Below are positions 47,477-62,400 of a DNA stretch of 64,000 nucleotides, piece after piece. Source of the stretch: Chondrosia reniformis. Its lineage: Eukaryota > Porifera > Demospongiae > Chondrillida > Chondrillidae. Below the pieces are notes generated by a model. That model did no database searches, was not told the DNA's origin, and saw only the letters and a program-made list of their open reading frames with translations. The position numbers and the translations under genes are program-made. Position 1 is the first letter of the stretch. Each line of letters begins with the position of its first letter. The stretch is from positions 4,032,501 through 4,096,500 of the forward strand of contig OX359200.1 of NCBI GenBank assembly GCA_947172415.1. The letters run 5' to 3'.

Positions 47477-50400
47477 ACCCAGGGATTATGCAAAATTCAG
47501 AAATCTATACAGTCAGCGAACACTTCATTAAATCTACATATTATTTGACCAATGTAGCTCACATCTGCTCATAATGGTTAATGTTAGGATGCATATGCCT
47601 AGGTACCTAGTATAAAAATGTATCAATCCCTAGCTATTGGTTTGACCAACACAGCCACAAACACTGCGAAGCTTCTTTGCTACACATAATACCAATGTAT
47701 GTCCTCAATCTTGCTATTAAAGTTCTTAATTTATTGGTGCTAATGTGGCACCATATAAAATAACAATATCGATTTTTACATCAGATTATGTACGTAATGA
47801 CATAGATAAATATAGACCAGAGGTGAGGATTACGTACATCAGAAATATAGAACAAGGTGGACCTGAGGATTATAATTAATTATCCTTTGGTGGAAATATG
47901 AAAATATGTATGTGTAATGATCCTATACTACATTTACAATATGCAGTGGCTGAGTTTGTGCTATTTAATTTTAAAGTTTAAATATGATTGATTAATCCCA
48001 GAGGTCAGAGCTATTGTAACTTGCATTGTATAGTACTTCATTGCAGAAGTAGTATATGTATAAGTCACAGCTTAGAGGCGAGGACTATAGCTGATATATA
48101 TATAATACGAGGCCCCAGGCCACTAAATATATGGCGGAAGTCCAAATTTTAATACCTATTATATATTTGGTTGTCTTTTAGCAATTCCATGTGTGGATTT
48201 GGTTATCCCAGCAAGTGACATTCTGATGTCAAACTGCACTGGTAACAGCTTTACAGGTGTAGTCGGTAGTGTATGCCAATTCTCCTGTGATGTACCTGGT
48301 TATGAACTAGAGGGATCAGCATTTCGTCAGTGTCTAGCAGATCGCACGTGGTCAGGCACTGTTACTTCATGTGCTAGAATGAAATGTCCTGCAATATTAA
48401 TACAACAATCTACAGTCCTTCCATCTTGTACCCAAGAATTCAACACTACATGTTTGGTGCATTGTTTTCCAGGATATTCAATCAGTGATCTAGATGCTAT
48501 ATCTGGTGTCAGTGCAATTACTTGTGAATTAACTGATGACTTTTCTAGTACCCAGTGGAATAAAAATTTGATGTGTATTGGTAAGTGCAAATTGCTCAAC
48601 CATGTAAAATGTTATGTATGCAGCCCTTAAGTATACCTTATCCATTATATGTATATATATGCAGCAACATGTAATTTATTATTTATGTTCAGAAAATGAT
48701 CCCTGTACTCCAAACATATGCAAAAATGGAGGTAAATGTGTGCTAGACTCTGAAGGCCAGCCAGAATGCAACTGTAGTGATACAGGATACCTTGGAAGCC
48801 ATTGTCAGTTTGGATTTATTTCATTCCCTGAATTTCCTATTTTAAAAATCAATTCTCCCTACCACTTTATTCTTAAAGCTAGACCAGTAGAATTCTTAAA
48901 AGTAGAATTGGTAGTTCCTTCTGGGTTAAAGATTACTCCAAATGTGGGGATATTTAATTTAACAATGCAATCTATGGCATTTACATTAACAGGAGAGCAA
49001 GCAGGATTATACACAATGTCATTTAAATTTGATGGATCAAGTATTGATTTAAATGCCTTCCGCCAGCCTGAGGAGAGAGCAGTTCTGGTGATTGATTCAA
49101 CCTTGGATGCTGAGCCTCTCTATTCTGAAAGACGAAATATTTTGCCAGGTTTTCTGGAACCTGGTTGCTGTTTGAGTAAACAATTGTTGACCTGTGCAGG
49201 CCATAATGATAAGATTAAATTCACTTCTACATGTTCTTGGAAAGATTCGGGAAGTGTTTCGTCTTCACCAGGTATAGTGTTTGTGACAACTGAAGGTATA
49301 TCTTTACCACTTGCTGTTTCCAAAGTCAGCATCAGTGATGATTTTACAGTTTCTTTACCTCATCAGGATATGGATCTTACCTGTAATGTGTGCCTTGAAT
49401 CGCTACTGGTTTCATGTAATGCCAGTAGCAAGCCATGTTACTGTTACAAACCAACTACTAAAGATATTGTAGATTTCTTAAACCATGAAGCACTTGCTGT
49501 AACTTTTTTTGATAAACTTGGACCACATATTCCTTCTTGGCTGAAATTTTCAATATCCGGAAGTAATAGAACCCATTCTACTAATAGTCAGATGGCTAGA
49601 GTAGTGACACAATTAGATGTAAATGGGCAAGATTGCATGAGATTTCCTACATCTACAGCAGGGCAATACTTGCTTCTGCAATATAATGGTAACCTAGCTA
49701 TTCAGGTGCATCGCTCAGAAATATTTATACCTAACACTGAAAATGAGGGGATTTGCATTGCAGTAGATCTTTGTACTAATCAAGTCAGGCCTGTACTGTA
49801 CTTTAGCCTTCCTACAGGAGTCATCAATACTAGAAACCTTGGTGATTTAGGAAATACCTTTCTAGCAGCAGGATGGGACTTTGATGTGGAGGGGATTGCT
49901 CTATCACCAAGCAGACAGCTTAGTTCAGAAAACTATCATGCTATTCTTAAGGGATCTATGGTAATTAGAAGTTCCATCAGCAATCTTCAAATGATGGTGT
50001 CATTTCTGGGAGAATGCAGTCTTGTATTTGAGTCATATAATGAAGTATGTGCACATACAGTATCTACATTTATATACCCTTCAAGTGAAATAGAACTACA
50101 TGTACAAATACAGTCACAAAACATGGGACCTACAGTCTACCATAGGTGTAAAAAAATAACTGATTAGCCATGGCTTTAGCTTACAGTCTGTTAGATATTG
50201 TATAACATGTAGAGGTGTGATGAGCACCATGTCTTAATGTCAAGTCGGCTGGTAGCAGGAATAAATTTTATGTCCCCACATAATGTAGTACAAAAATACA
50301 TGTATTTAATATTAACTTGAATGTAGTTATCCCAGGAATCAATGCAGTTTTTAACTTGTGTTGTGTAGTACTTCATAAATGCATATATATATAAAGAGAT

Positions 50401-53400
50401 TAATATCCTTATAATTTGCAAGCAAATATGGAGTGATGAACCACTATGTGTCTTTGTGTACATATGCAGGTATTTTCATTCGGTTTGTCTCAAGATATTT
50501 CAGGGCTTCTTGAGGGAAGCTTTTCTTTGAATTTGTCTGAAACTCCAGAGAACAACTATTACCTCAGTGGGAGAGGTGGATCTCTAGTACATCTAACAAT
50601 GCAAGGTATTTACTAATGTTACAGAACACTGAAACTGCTAACATTTGCTTAAGCTCTTTGTGAAGTAATTAATACAACAATAAACCTTTGTTGTTAGCAA
50701 CCTTAGGTAGCCAGTGGTACTTACAAAGTTTAGCAGTAATATTAGGAGAAAATAAATCATACTGGGTTCAGGGAATTTGCCTCAGTTAAGGTTATGTAGG
50801 TGTGTTTTTGCTTCTGGATGGCCGTTACTTGTTTTAACACTTTTCGTGTTTAACATAACTATAGCTGTCCGCTGGTCCACCTTTTGCAGAGTCCTCTATG
50901 AATGTACTGCAATGTTGCTTTTTGTGTTTTTTCCTTTTCACTGCTCTATTTACTCAGTCTGTGGTGTTCTCCCAGTTTCATATACCTAGATGCATAGTTA
51001 TCACAGGCTTTTGATAAACAATCCTCTTTTCTTTTTCCATTCTACCTGATGTGGTAAGGAGAAAAATATTTTGACTTTGGCACTGACAATAACAGTAGGA
51101 ATAGTACTAATTGTTTTGTTTTCCCTATACATTTGTATAGGAACGAAATTCTGAAATATATAGGCCGAAAACTGCCGAAACAAGCTATGTAGAGTTAAAT
51201 ATAGAACAGTCACGCTATAAACTGGCCTTGAAGGCAAGCGACCGTGTTCCGCTGGCAAATGAATAAACTTTAAAGATCATCATCAACATCATCTTCTTCA
51301 CCTGCTGTAACGAAAAAAGAAAATAAGCTTTCGGACAGTAAAACTACTCTAAATTTTCACACTATATTCTTTCACAGGAGCAAGAGCGATTGATCCTGAT
51401 TGCCCCAGAGTCTATTTACTTCAATAAAATTAGGCAATTGCGAAACAAAAAGTAATAATTTACAAAATTGTAATTCCTATCTCATGTTCCATGAAAGTAC
51501 AGAAACTAAAAAATTTCTAATAAATAGTGAAGATGTAGGGATGGCACAAATAGCACGGAAACAAGAAAGGGATGTTACACCTTGAAGCATTAGCTGTGCA
51601 TGAATCATACCAGCAAGGGTGTTGTGCCATATCCCTACATCTGGCAATATTGTCATAGGAACTAGGACAGATAGAGCTGCAGTCCCACTTCCCTATACTT
51701 ATTTGCAGCCTTTGCGCTTACTGATAATGAAATAAAGAAAAATTACGGAGGCAGTGACTAAAAGTGGGGTGGCCATGACCGGTGTGGCCACAACTGTTCC
51801 TACACTCCTGGAAGGTAATAGAGGAATGTATACTCTCTTTGGCAGCCAAAGTATGGCATAATCTGAAATCGTTATGGAAACTAAGCCAGACTAAGGTACC
51901 ATGAAGCAAAAATAGAAGTAAAGAGAATGGTGAGGAAAGCCAAAAAGTAGAATGGGTATGGTTCAGAAACAATTCAGAGGATGCGAATGGCAACCAGCAT
52001 ACATATGTAGGTATTGGAGGAGAGTGAACCAAGATAAGAAGTCCAAGGGAGCAGGTGCACGGGTGAATGATAGAGATGGGCAACTATTTATAGACAAAGC
52101 ATATGTCACATCTCCTTCTATCATCCTCATCATCACCAAGCTGGCCCTCTCTTGAAGCTAATTCCATGTCTCTTGATCACTTTATATCCATTAGTTCATC
52201 CTCTCCATCTTTCCCCTCCCCCACTTGTTCCTACTCCCCATAATCTACCCTACCACTACCTCCTGTGGCTCCTGAGTGTTGCAAGAAAACCCTCACTTTT
52301 ATGACATGTACACCAGCTATGGGAGTAGACAACATTCCATCTCACTCTTGTAAGTTTCTTGGTCAATCATCTTGTTTCCCCTTACCTCCATTTTGAACTC
52401 TTCCATCTCTACTTCCACCTTCCCTCTCTCCTGGAAGTGTAGTTCTATCAGATTCTTGCATAAAAGTGGTGATCATGACAGTCTTAGTAACTATCATCAA
52501 ATATCAATCTTATGCCAGCAGTAGTAACATTTACAGGAACACGTCAAGGAACAACTCTCTCATCATCTTGAATCCAATAACCTTCTCTAATCGCACCATT
52601 CTGGATTCTGTCCTAGGTATTCAACTGCCAGCCTTCTGCTGTACTGTACTGACAGGTGGTATAAAGCCTTGGACCACAGACAATATTATGCGGCAGTATT
52701 GTTTCTATATAGATGTCTCCAAAGCATTTGATACCGTTAACCACTTCCTTTTGCTTTCAAAACTCCAATACCTTGTTCTTAGCCTTTCTTGGTTCCGCTC
52801 CTACATCACTGAACGATCACAGGTTACTAGGGTACCTGATACTCATTCTTCTTCTGGGTCTGGTGTTTCACAGGCTTCTATCCTTGACCCACTCTCTTCT
52901 CTATTTTCATAAATTAATCCCCTGACACCCTTCCTCCTGACTCAACTGTCCTTTTCGCTGATGATACAACCATCTTCATATGTTGGCAAAGATCCTAAGC
53001 TTCTGAATGTTTTACCTCCAAACTGTTTGGACCTGGAACACATGGATGTCTAACAATGGCCTTAAGCTAAATGCTTCTAAACCGAAGTGCATGCTACGTA
53101 GCTCATCCATTCACCGAGATAGAGAAATTCTCCACCATCCCTTGACATCCAGCTATGTAGATGTAGGACCGAGCAAGTAACTTCTTTCAAATTCCTGGGA
53201 GTAACCCTGTGTTGATCAAACCATGATGCTCACACCACCAGAAAAGTGTCCCAGCGTATGAACCTTTTCAGTCGGTTATTTTGGTTTCTTCCTCTCTTCT
53301 TGTCCCCATTTCCTCAAAGCATGCATTCTTCTATGTGTTGACTATTGTGATATAGTTTGGGGTAACTGTTCTAAACAGGACTCAAATTGCCTGCAGACAC

Positions 53401-56400
53401 TGTTTAACTATGGTTATCTCATTGCCCTGCACCTTCCCTACCTTTCCTCCTCTTCTCCCTTGTGGAAAGACCTTGGCCTGTCTTCTCTAACCTCTCATAG
53501 GAAACTTCACTGTGCTGAACTCATGTTCAAATGACACCTCATAATACGATTACTGTTATCAACAAATACTTCGTATTGAAAATGTGTAATCTAGAGATGA
53601 CAAGCGAAAGCTTCAGCGTGGTGGTAATGGTGTGCGGCTATCTACAAAGACATCTGGAAGCTGCTCTCGGGGAGGAAGTCTGTTTTGAAAGAGAGCCGGG
53701 GAATTGTCAGGATCCGTTCGCTGTGGCAGTGGTGAGGTCAGGAGTTATGTTTGGCCACGTTCCAAGAAGATATCAAACAATGTTGCAAGCTGCAAATATC
53801 GCCAGAATTTCATGGAGCGCAATTTTAGTGGAAAACTCATCTGCGAAAAGCGCGAAAATTGTGCTCCTTGAAAATTTGGCACCATACGGTATACAATAGG
53901 GGTCTAAAAGGTATCCGTTCCGTTAACTCATTATGACTAAGCCGGAACGACATACCGTTTTGTTTTGTCTTCCTTTTCAATTCGTCCAAAAGCATTTCGA
54001 AGGTGTTTCAAATCGTGCCTATAATTAACATGAAATGTTCTCACATTCTGCATTCCTGTTGCAGAAAGTACAAACAATCGTTTCTTAGTTACGGGCAATC
54101 GTTTTTCAAAGACAAACAATTGTTTGTAATTGTCCTTGCACTGTTTTTGTAGGAACGAAACTAAGTGTAAATGAAACTGAACAAATGCTTTTTTGACCCC
54201 TACCGTATATATGTAGGCTATTATAACAACTTGATTACAAGCTTAAACGTAGGTGTGACAGCACTATTAGGAAATGTATAGGTTTGCAGTGAATTTTCTA
54301 TATTCTGCTATATAGCCTATTTATATTTCTGGTACACCTTCTAAGTTACATAATGTGGTTGCAGAGATGGATCCAGTGTTATGTTAATTATTTGCGTTTT
54401 TTACTGTAATACATGGTATATTGTATGGAATATTTTAATGTACACTTTATATGACCTACAGAGTCTGTAATATGTGACATGGTAATGTAAGTCCATCTAT
54501 GTATTACTCTACACACACAAGTGTTATGATCTTAAAGTCTCAGATAACTTGCACTATTTTGTACTTAAACCTGATTGTATACATAAGTGTCCTAGGAGAA
54601 ACAGTATTTTTAACTTACACTGTGTAGTGTGTATATATACTTGATTATAGTAATGCAGATAGAAGATTTATGGTAGTGTATTCCACATATTTATGTACAG
54701 TCTCAGTATCTGTACATTTTGCTATGAATAGGTAGTTATTATTGTAATGTTTGTCCTCTTTGTACTGTAAGAGACTGAAACTTAACTTAAATCAAACTTA
54801 TTAAGTTATTGATGTATCACACTACTAGTGTTACTTTATGGATTCTGTATGTCATTCTGATTTATACTTTAAGTGTATTTATGTTTCATAGATATAAATA
54901 CAAGCTGCAGTAGGAGAACTCTCCAAGGTGAACTAACTGATAATCTCTACACCAGAGGAACCAATACTCTCTCTAGCATTCTTGAAATTCCACCAGATCT
55001 TCGTCATGGTGACAGGTATCAGTTTGACTGCAACCTAAGCTTTACTGCTTACACTGATAAAGCAGCTGTAGTTACTGGACTAGTTTTGACTTCTGATTGT
55101 CACAATATTCGATTAGGTAGACTTCTCTTGAAAGACTTCAGTCACGCTATATCCTTTGGAAGCCAGGCTTCTCTAGTGTGTAATACAAACATTCCTGATG
55201 AACTTCAAGGTTATCCTGTGTTGATAGAATCGCTTTCTTCTAGGGCTGTTGCTAATATTGGGCATTTCTTAAAATTAAAAGATCTTCACTGTATGATTGG
55301 TCTTAATCCAAGTACAAAGGAATATTTAGCTGTACTACGGAATGTGCAAGTGATGTTAATGGGTTCTACATTTACTACATCCATAAGAATACATACTCAC
55401 AGCCTTGAAATGACATCAGTTGCTGATGTGTACAATTATTATCCTTTTCTACTTGAGGTATCAGCACAAACTGACCAAGAGTGGGATCATCTTGTGTTTG
55501 AAATATTTGGTACTGCTACAAGAAATGACACCATAAACCTTCTTAGCGATTTAGAAATTGGTGTTTCTAATGTGCTACAAAAAATTGCAAAACAGGCCCA
55601 AGAACGACTGAAAGCTGCTGAAAATGATGCAGAGAGAGTTCGATCAGTGGTAGAGAATTTGCAAAATGAAAAGAATGAAACTGAACTAATAGTTGAAGAG
55701 ATAATGGTAAGTATTGTACGGTCAAAAAGAAAGATCGAAATGTTAGAAAATCATACTGCTACACTGCAGAATAAGGTTACAACCCTTGGTGAAGCTGCCG
55801 ATGCAATATTACTCTCCTTAGAAATGGCCTGCAGTTATGCTGAGTGCAACTATACATGTGCACCAGGTATAATAAATTCAACTTGCACTAACATTGTCAA
55901 TGAGGAAATTAAAGGAATGTGTAAGAGAAAGTATATTGAATTTGAAATGAGAAATGTCCAAGTAGCTGTAAATAAAATACCTTGTGAAGGATGGGAACCA
56001 CAACTCAACTTACAGGATTTCTGTACTTGTAAGCATGGAGGCGTAACTGGTTGTAGATGTGATGTCTCTATATCTACATGGAAGCAGCATTGTGTTGCTG
56101 CCATCTGTACAGTAGTTGAGTATGGTACTGTTCCGGTTCAGGTAGAAAGGGAACGTTTAGAATCTTGCACTGTTGGTCTAAAGCTAGTTAAATCTACAGT
56201 ACCTTGTTCAGTAAACGCCACTTGTTCTAAACTTGTCCCGGAGAGAAAATGTGCAGAGATGAATGATAAATGTACCAAGGAAAGGAACAACATTACTCTT
56301 CAAGCTGATATGCAGGAGAATGAAGCTACAGCAACACTAATGCAATTGCAGACAGCACAGAGACAATTAGCTGGTGAAATGCTCAATCTGGAAGTTTTAG

Positions 56401-59400
56401 AAAGCAAACTGGAAAGTGCTGAATCCAAGATAGAACAGTTAGATCAGGCTTGTGGCCAATTGTTGCAAGGATTAAACACTCACAATTTAAAGGGAATACG
56501 TGATTCAAACCGTGCTGGGATTGAGTTGGCAAAGGTGATTGATAAAGAAATAGTAAACATAGATAATATCACCTTCAGTACCATAATTCAAAAGGAATCT
56601 CCAGAAACTGTACTTCTAGTGGTAACAGCCACTGCACTTGTCCCACAGGAGGAAACATTTACTCTTTCAGTTCCATTCAACTTCAGAAATAGAGAGAGAT
56701 CATTAAGTGAGGCATCTATAATAGTAGCAAGAAAAATAGAAAGTATCATATCGCCATCATCTTCATCAAGAAAACGTCGACAAAGTTTAGACAACCTCCT
56801 GGAAAATGGCACACAGACACTGCAAAATCAATGTGCTGACCTTCATAACATAGACAGCTTTTATAAAAGCCTGCATGAATCCTTGGTTTCATTAGAATAT
56901 GCCAGGTTTGAATTTGAAATGCATGTGTCAGAAGTAGTTGAATTCTTTGAGTTTGACACTCAAATCAATCAGAGAAATGTTTCTGTAGATCCAGAATTAG
57001 AAGCAGTCAATGAACTCTATGAAACATTAAAGAATGGAGTTATGGAGTCAGCTAATCTGACATATTCAAACTTGTATGTCATTTGGCAAGCAGAGAGAAA
57101 TAGTGTCATTAATAGCACTGGAACAGTGTTTGATCAAGAGCAGTGTCTAAGTTTATCTGATTGCTACCTTTTGTCAGTTGAAGTTCTTGAGGCTATTTTC
57201 ATTTCTACACCTTCAGAAATAGGTAGTACCTTTCTGTCAAAGTTAGAGTTAATCAGAAGAGACTTAGACGAACTCTCTCAGCATTCAAACTTTACCATAC
57301 TTGATGCAAGTGAAAGGTTAAGTAGTGTTTTGTTTTTGCTATCTGAAGCATTGGACATGAATTACTGGTGTGCTGATATACCCGAAATGGTGAAAGTTCC
57401 AGAAACTAATATAACTGTAATAGAAAATGCAGTTATCAATTTAGAATGTACTGCAAGATCTGATTCTAATTTCCCTTTGCTTTACAAGTGGCGAAAGGAT
57501 GGGATTGTACTTCCAATTAGTAATGTAAGTATTTTAGTCCTGAATGCTACATTAGCAGACACTGGATTCTATGAGTGTGAAGTTTCCAATCATGTTGGGA
57601 GCACTAAAGGACCATGGACGTTTTTGCAGGTGTTGCGAACTCCAACCTTTTACTTGGAGCCGGACAACCAAACTAGAATTGAGGGAGATCTTCTCTCTGC
57701 CCAGTTTCAATGTAATGCTACTTCGTTACCCAATCCACAATTTAGATGGTATTTTAGAGGTCAGCATGAAAAAAATTTCTCCATTATTCCAAACAGAGTT
57801 GGCAACGAATATCACATAGAGAATCCACAACATCATCATGAAGGCTGGTACAAATGTGAAGCATGGAATGAAGGTGGAAGTGTAACATCAAGACCTGCTT
57901 ATTTGGCAGTTGTTAGATTTAGTATTTCTCTACTTTCAATTCCTGTGACAATTTCAATGGAACTTTGCAATTCGAGCTCAGTACCTAATGGAGAGTTTTC
58001 AGCTCAACTTGAGAAAAACATAGTGGAAGCACTGGCTAATGTTTCTGAAGAGATATCACAACCTCTGTTATCAACAGCAACTGTTAATTTTATACAGAAC
58101 AGAGTCATGATTTTTTTCTATTTGATCTCTAAAAATGTTACTTTAGAGAATCTCTTACCCGAGGAAGTTAATACTGTTACAAATAATATAACATTGTATC
58201 GTCAAGCTCTCATTGAAGCAGCTCCTAAACTCAGACGAAAATTGGTGGTTCCTTCATTCTACTCGTCCCTTGGTATCTCAGTGTGTTCAGTAATTGATGA
58301 GTCAAGATATGAGTACATGTTCATATGTGCAAGTGGAAAGAAGTTGGACAAAAAAACATTTACTCTTTGTAGTAAGTTAATTGTAGCTATACATATATGA
58401 TACATACTCTGTGTTTTAAGTATAGACACTGTTTCTATAATGATGGACCAGAGAAAGCAACGTCATGCTTCTTGTCTGAGATTCCTGGTTTTTGAAATGG
58501 CTAGTGTAGGAATTATTGTATAGAAATAATATGGTGAATAACACTACAATATGCTGGATTATTATACTAAACGTTAGTGTTTACTTCATAACCTCTAGCC
58601 AATGGCAATCAGAACAGGTCTCATGTGTGAAGGTGAAATCATTTAGACTACACTTGTTTCTGAAATTAAAGAGTTAGATGCATTAAGTCTGTGTCAATGC
58701 TATAATGAAAATATGATCACTTATTTGTTATGCCAAATCAGCTTAGTGACTGAAGTCTTATATCTTGCAATGGCCTAAGTTTATCTTTGTTCTGCTGATT
58801 TTGTAATGATTCCCCATCTCTTCTTGATCTGTATTAGAGCCTACTACAGATACTTATAGCACAATGTTCACACCAAGGCTTGGGATAATCATAAGTTTGA
58901 AATACAGTATAGAAGTATTCAAGATTTTGCTGTCACTGATTATCTTTCTGTTGACCATTTGCCCTATTATCCACCAAATGGAAACATAATGTAGATTATA
59001 AGGAGAAATTGTGCTTGATTTTCCATCCCCCCTGGCTGTGTCTCCATTAAGGACTTCCTTGAAATGATCTCTTCACGCTGTAGTTGCTGATTCACATTCA
59101 CTATTTTCCTTCACTGTACTCCCTACCGATCATTCTTTTTATTCTCCCCCTGTGTTTCCAGTTTCTTTGAAGATTTCCACAACTTTTGAGTATATATATA
59201 CGTATATATCAGTAGCCATTTTCACAGCTTACCCTCTCTTCCCTTTATGTCATCACTTTGTTCACCATAATACTTTACTATAACTCTTACTTTTATCCAA
59301 GTGATCTCTTTGCCTTATGTTTTTTTCTCCCCCTACATTGCAACAATTCTTCTTTATTTCTTTATCCACAATTTTTCTAGCTCCATTGTAAATCATAGCT

Positions 59401-62400
59401 GTCTCATTTGATTACGTACTCCTATATTCCTCCTGCTTTTGTACACCCTCTCTATTATTTACAATCAATAGTCCTGAAAGCTAACACAACAATGTTTCAC
59501 CTAGCTAGTTTTTCACTATTTCTATACTGTATCATACGTATAACCTGTTCCTACACCTTGCAGTGAAGTATTTGCACACAGCTATGTCTCTAAGGAACCA
59601 ATTTTTAGGACTTATTCTTTAAAGTTTTCTCCAGAATTCTTCAGACTACATGGTGGAAGCATATTAATTATGAATGGGTGCACATTACAATCTAACAGCA
59701 CATTTGTGCCTGCAGCAAATGGAAATACTAATCCAAACTTTGTTTATTATTGTACAATATACCCTACTATGCATCTAACCTAACACTAAGATTGCAGTGT
59801 CTTTCTAAAAGCCATTTAAATGTAAAATTTAGCCATTTATGTGAAGGTGTTATGGAATATGGATATTCCATACTGTAATTTCATCATCGATGAAAATGTG
59901 CAGTTGACATGAGTAATTGTCATTCTTATGTATTGTAAGTGCACATACCTTGCTATGGACATTACTACTTTATGACTTGCTATCTGTTACAAATAGTGTC
60001 ATCCTTACCTTTTCCTTTTTCATTTTTGAAATAATTTATATTTTTTGTATAAATATATTTAGTAATTTAGACATATAAAAGCATTTATTATGTAAATAAA
60101 CAAATTTACTTTGTGTAATGTTTATAGCCAACTGTCCACCTGGTACTTTCCAAACCAATACCTTAACAAAAATGGAAGATGAAAGAGGAATTGAATTTGA
60201 AGTTTCAATGCCTACTTGTGAGATGTGCCCTCCTGGAACCTATCAACCACAAGAGGGAAAAGATGAGTGTATTAGGTGTGACACTGGAGTGAGTGAAGTG
60301 CAAGGAGCAATAACAGATGAATTCTGTGTCCCAGGTTGGAAGCAATAAACATTCACATTCATATATACATATGTACATCCCATTCAAGCCGAGCCTCCTA
60401 AAGATATGGTACACATGTCACACGTTCTTTATAGCATTCCAAATGGTATATGGTAATTCCTATCAGGTTGTAGTACATTAAGCACCAACCAAGCTTATGT
60501 ACGTACTATATATATAGGAAAACTGAACGTCAGCATTATCTGATAGTGTCATACGTGGTATTACAGCCTGCAGTGCTCTAGGATAAATATAAACATCTAT
60601 ATATAGTCACTATGTTTTTGTACTTTCTGATTCCATCCTGCCTAAACCCTTTGCGGTTTGCATTTTTTCCTTTCGCTATTCCCCTTAATGTTTTTGCATA
60701 TGTAATCGTAGAAAACCAAGTCAAATTATATACTAGTATAGCATTGAAATGCATGACTACTGATTGCTTGTGCCCCTTAATATGTAGTGTACATGCAGTT
60801 TTACTGTTTTATAGTTATCAACGAGTGCTTAGATAATAATGGAGGATGTCAACACAAGTGTGAAGATGCTCTAATTGGCTATAAGTGCAGCTGTTTTGAT
60901 GGATACACCCTTCATATGGACAACAAGACCCAGTGCAAGGGTATGGGAAGGCTTTACTATATAAATGCATTTTGAGAAGTTATTTAAAATTTTAGTGGGG
61001 CTGATTTAAGCTGCATGGTTAGTAGTGTCTACTTACATACTTACTTACATACAATATATATGTACGTAGATTTTTATAATTTTACTATTTTATAACAACA
61101 TAGTCACTTCTGGAAAAATTAATTTAAATTTCCTAAATTAGCTCTGTCAGAGTCCTGACAACTGAAGCCAATGCCTAGATGACAGCATTAGGGGACACTC
61201 TGGCAGAGCTAATTAAGGAAATTTTAATTATGTTGTTAAAATGGTATTCTTAAAGTGTGCATAATTGTTATTGTACGTATATGTATTACTGAAGAAGATA
61301 ACTGATTAGTTGTCGAGATGTTTAGTATTAATATTATTTTGGATTGGTGAATGATACGATAAACTAAAAGTGGTAGCTTGTCGCCTATTTATCATTATCA
61401 CATTGAAGCCATGCCATGGGCTCTTAAGCTAAAGCTCTACTGACAGCTGTTTTTGAACATTCCATGCACCCTTCATCAGTGACCCTGGGCATCTTTGTCT
61501 TCTTCTTGATCTTTATGAGTACTATGGATTTGCTATAACCCACTAGTGACTAAGCCCTTGACATTGCTTTACTTGTTTATTCAATTATTTGTATTAAATA
61601 TATTATATGCAACTTATAATAGACAAATTACGGGAAATTACTGAAAATAGTACAATAAAATGTATTTCCATATTATATCATAGCCAATTGCCCAATTATC
61701 TCCTATGTTATTGTTACTTACAGATATCAATGAGTGTGAGGAAGGAAGGCACATCTGTGAACACCACTGTACAAACACTGATGGAAGCTATACATGCTCA
61801 TGTAGTCCTGGATATTTGCTCCAAGTAGATGGTTTCTCTTGTGAAGGTACAACTTTATTTCTTATTACTAACTTACAAAATTATGTGTTGATTAGAACTT
61901 AAACACACTAATGATCATAGTATTAAGCCACTTATGCAAAAGATATTGATTTACAACCTTAAGCTTTAATTAAGCATTAAAAAGTAAGTATAAAGTATTA
62001 AAGGGGGGGGGGGGGCGCGCTCCTTTAGTGCCCCTATATTGTTTTCAGAAATTATGTTAACATATGTCTTCCTGTTCGTAATCTTGTATATATATTTTTA
62101 TCTGTCTACAAAATGGTGGACACTCAGCTGGCTTTTCTTTTCTAGCTTAAAATTAGCTTTCCCTACCTATATGTCAAACATTGAACCAACGAAAAGGATT
62201 TAGAAACCGTAAAGCTTGCGCAAAAATGTTTTTGAGATATGGCCTTGAAATTGACAGTATACAAGAGTCAACCGGATTCGATTAACCGACCATCTAAGAA
62301 CCAGCAAGTAGTTTGAGTTTGGGGGTGCCAGGTGCCCCACGGGTTTTTTAAAGTCGAAATACTTGTTTTTAAAATATGGTTGCTTTCACGTGTGTATACA

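Noticed and set aside
50045..50167. Extension of exon 11 to the stop at 50167
   Set aside because: Exon 12 is open only in phase 0, which requires the GTATGT donor at 50045; the GTGTAA donor near 50151 would lead to a stop in exon 12.
51718..52155. Frames on both strands before the LINE remnant
   Set aside because: No motif; probably part of the decayed LINE 5' region or unrelated intron.
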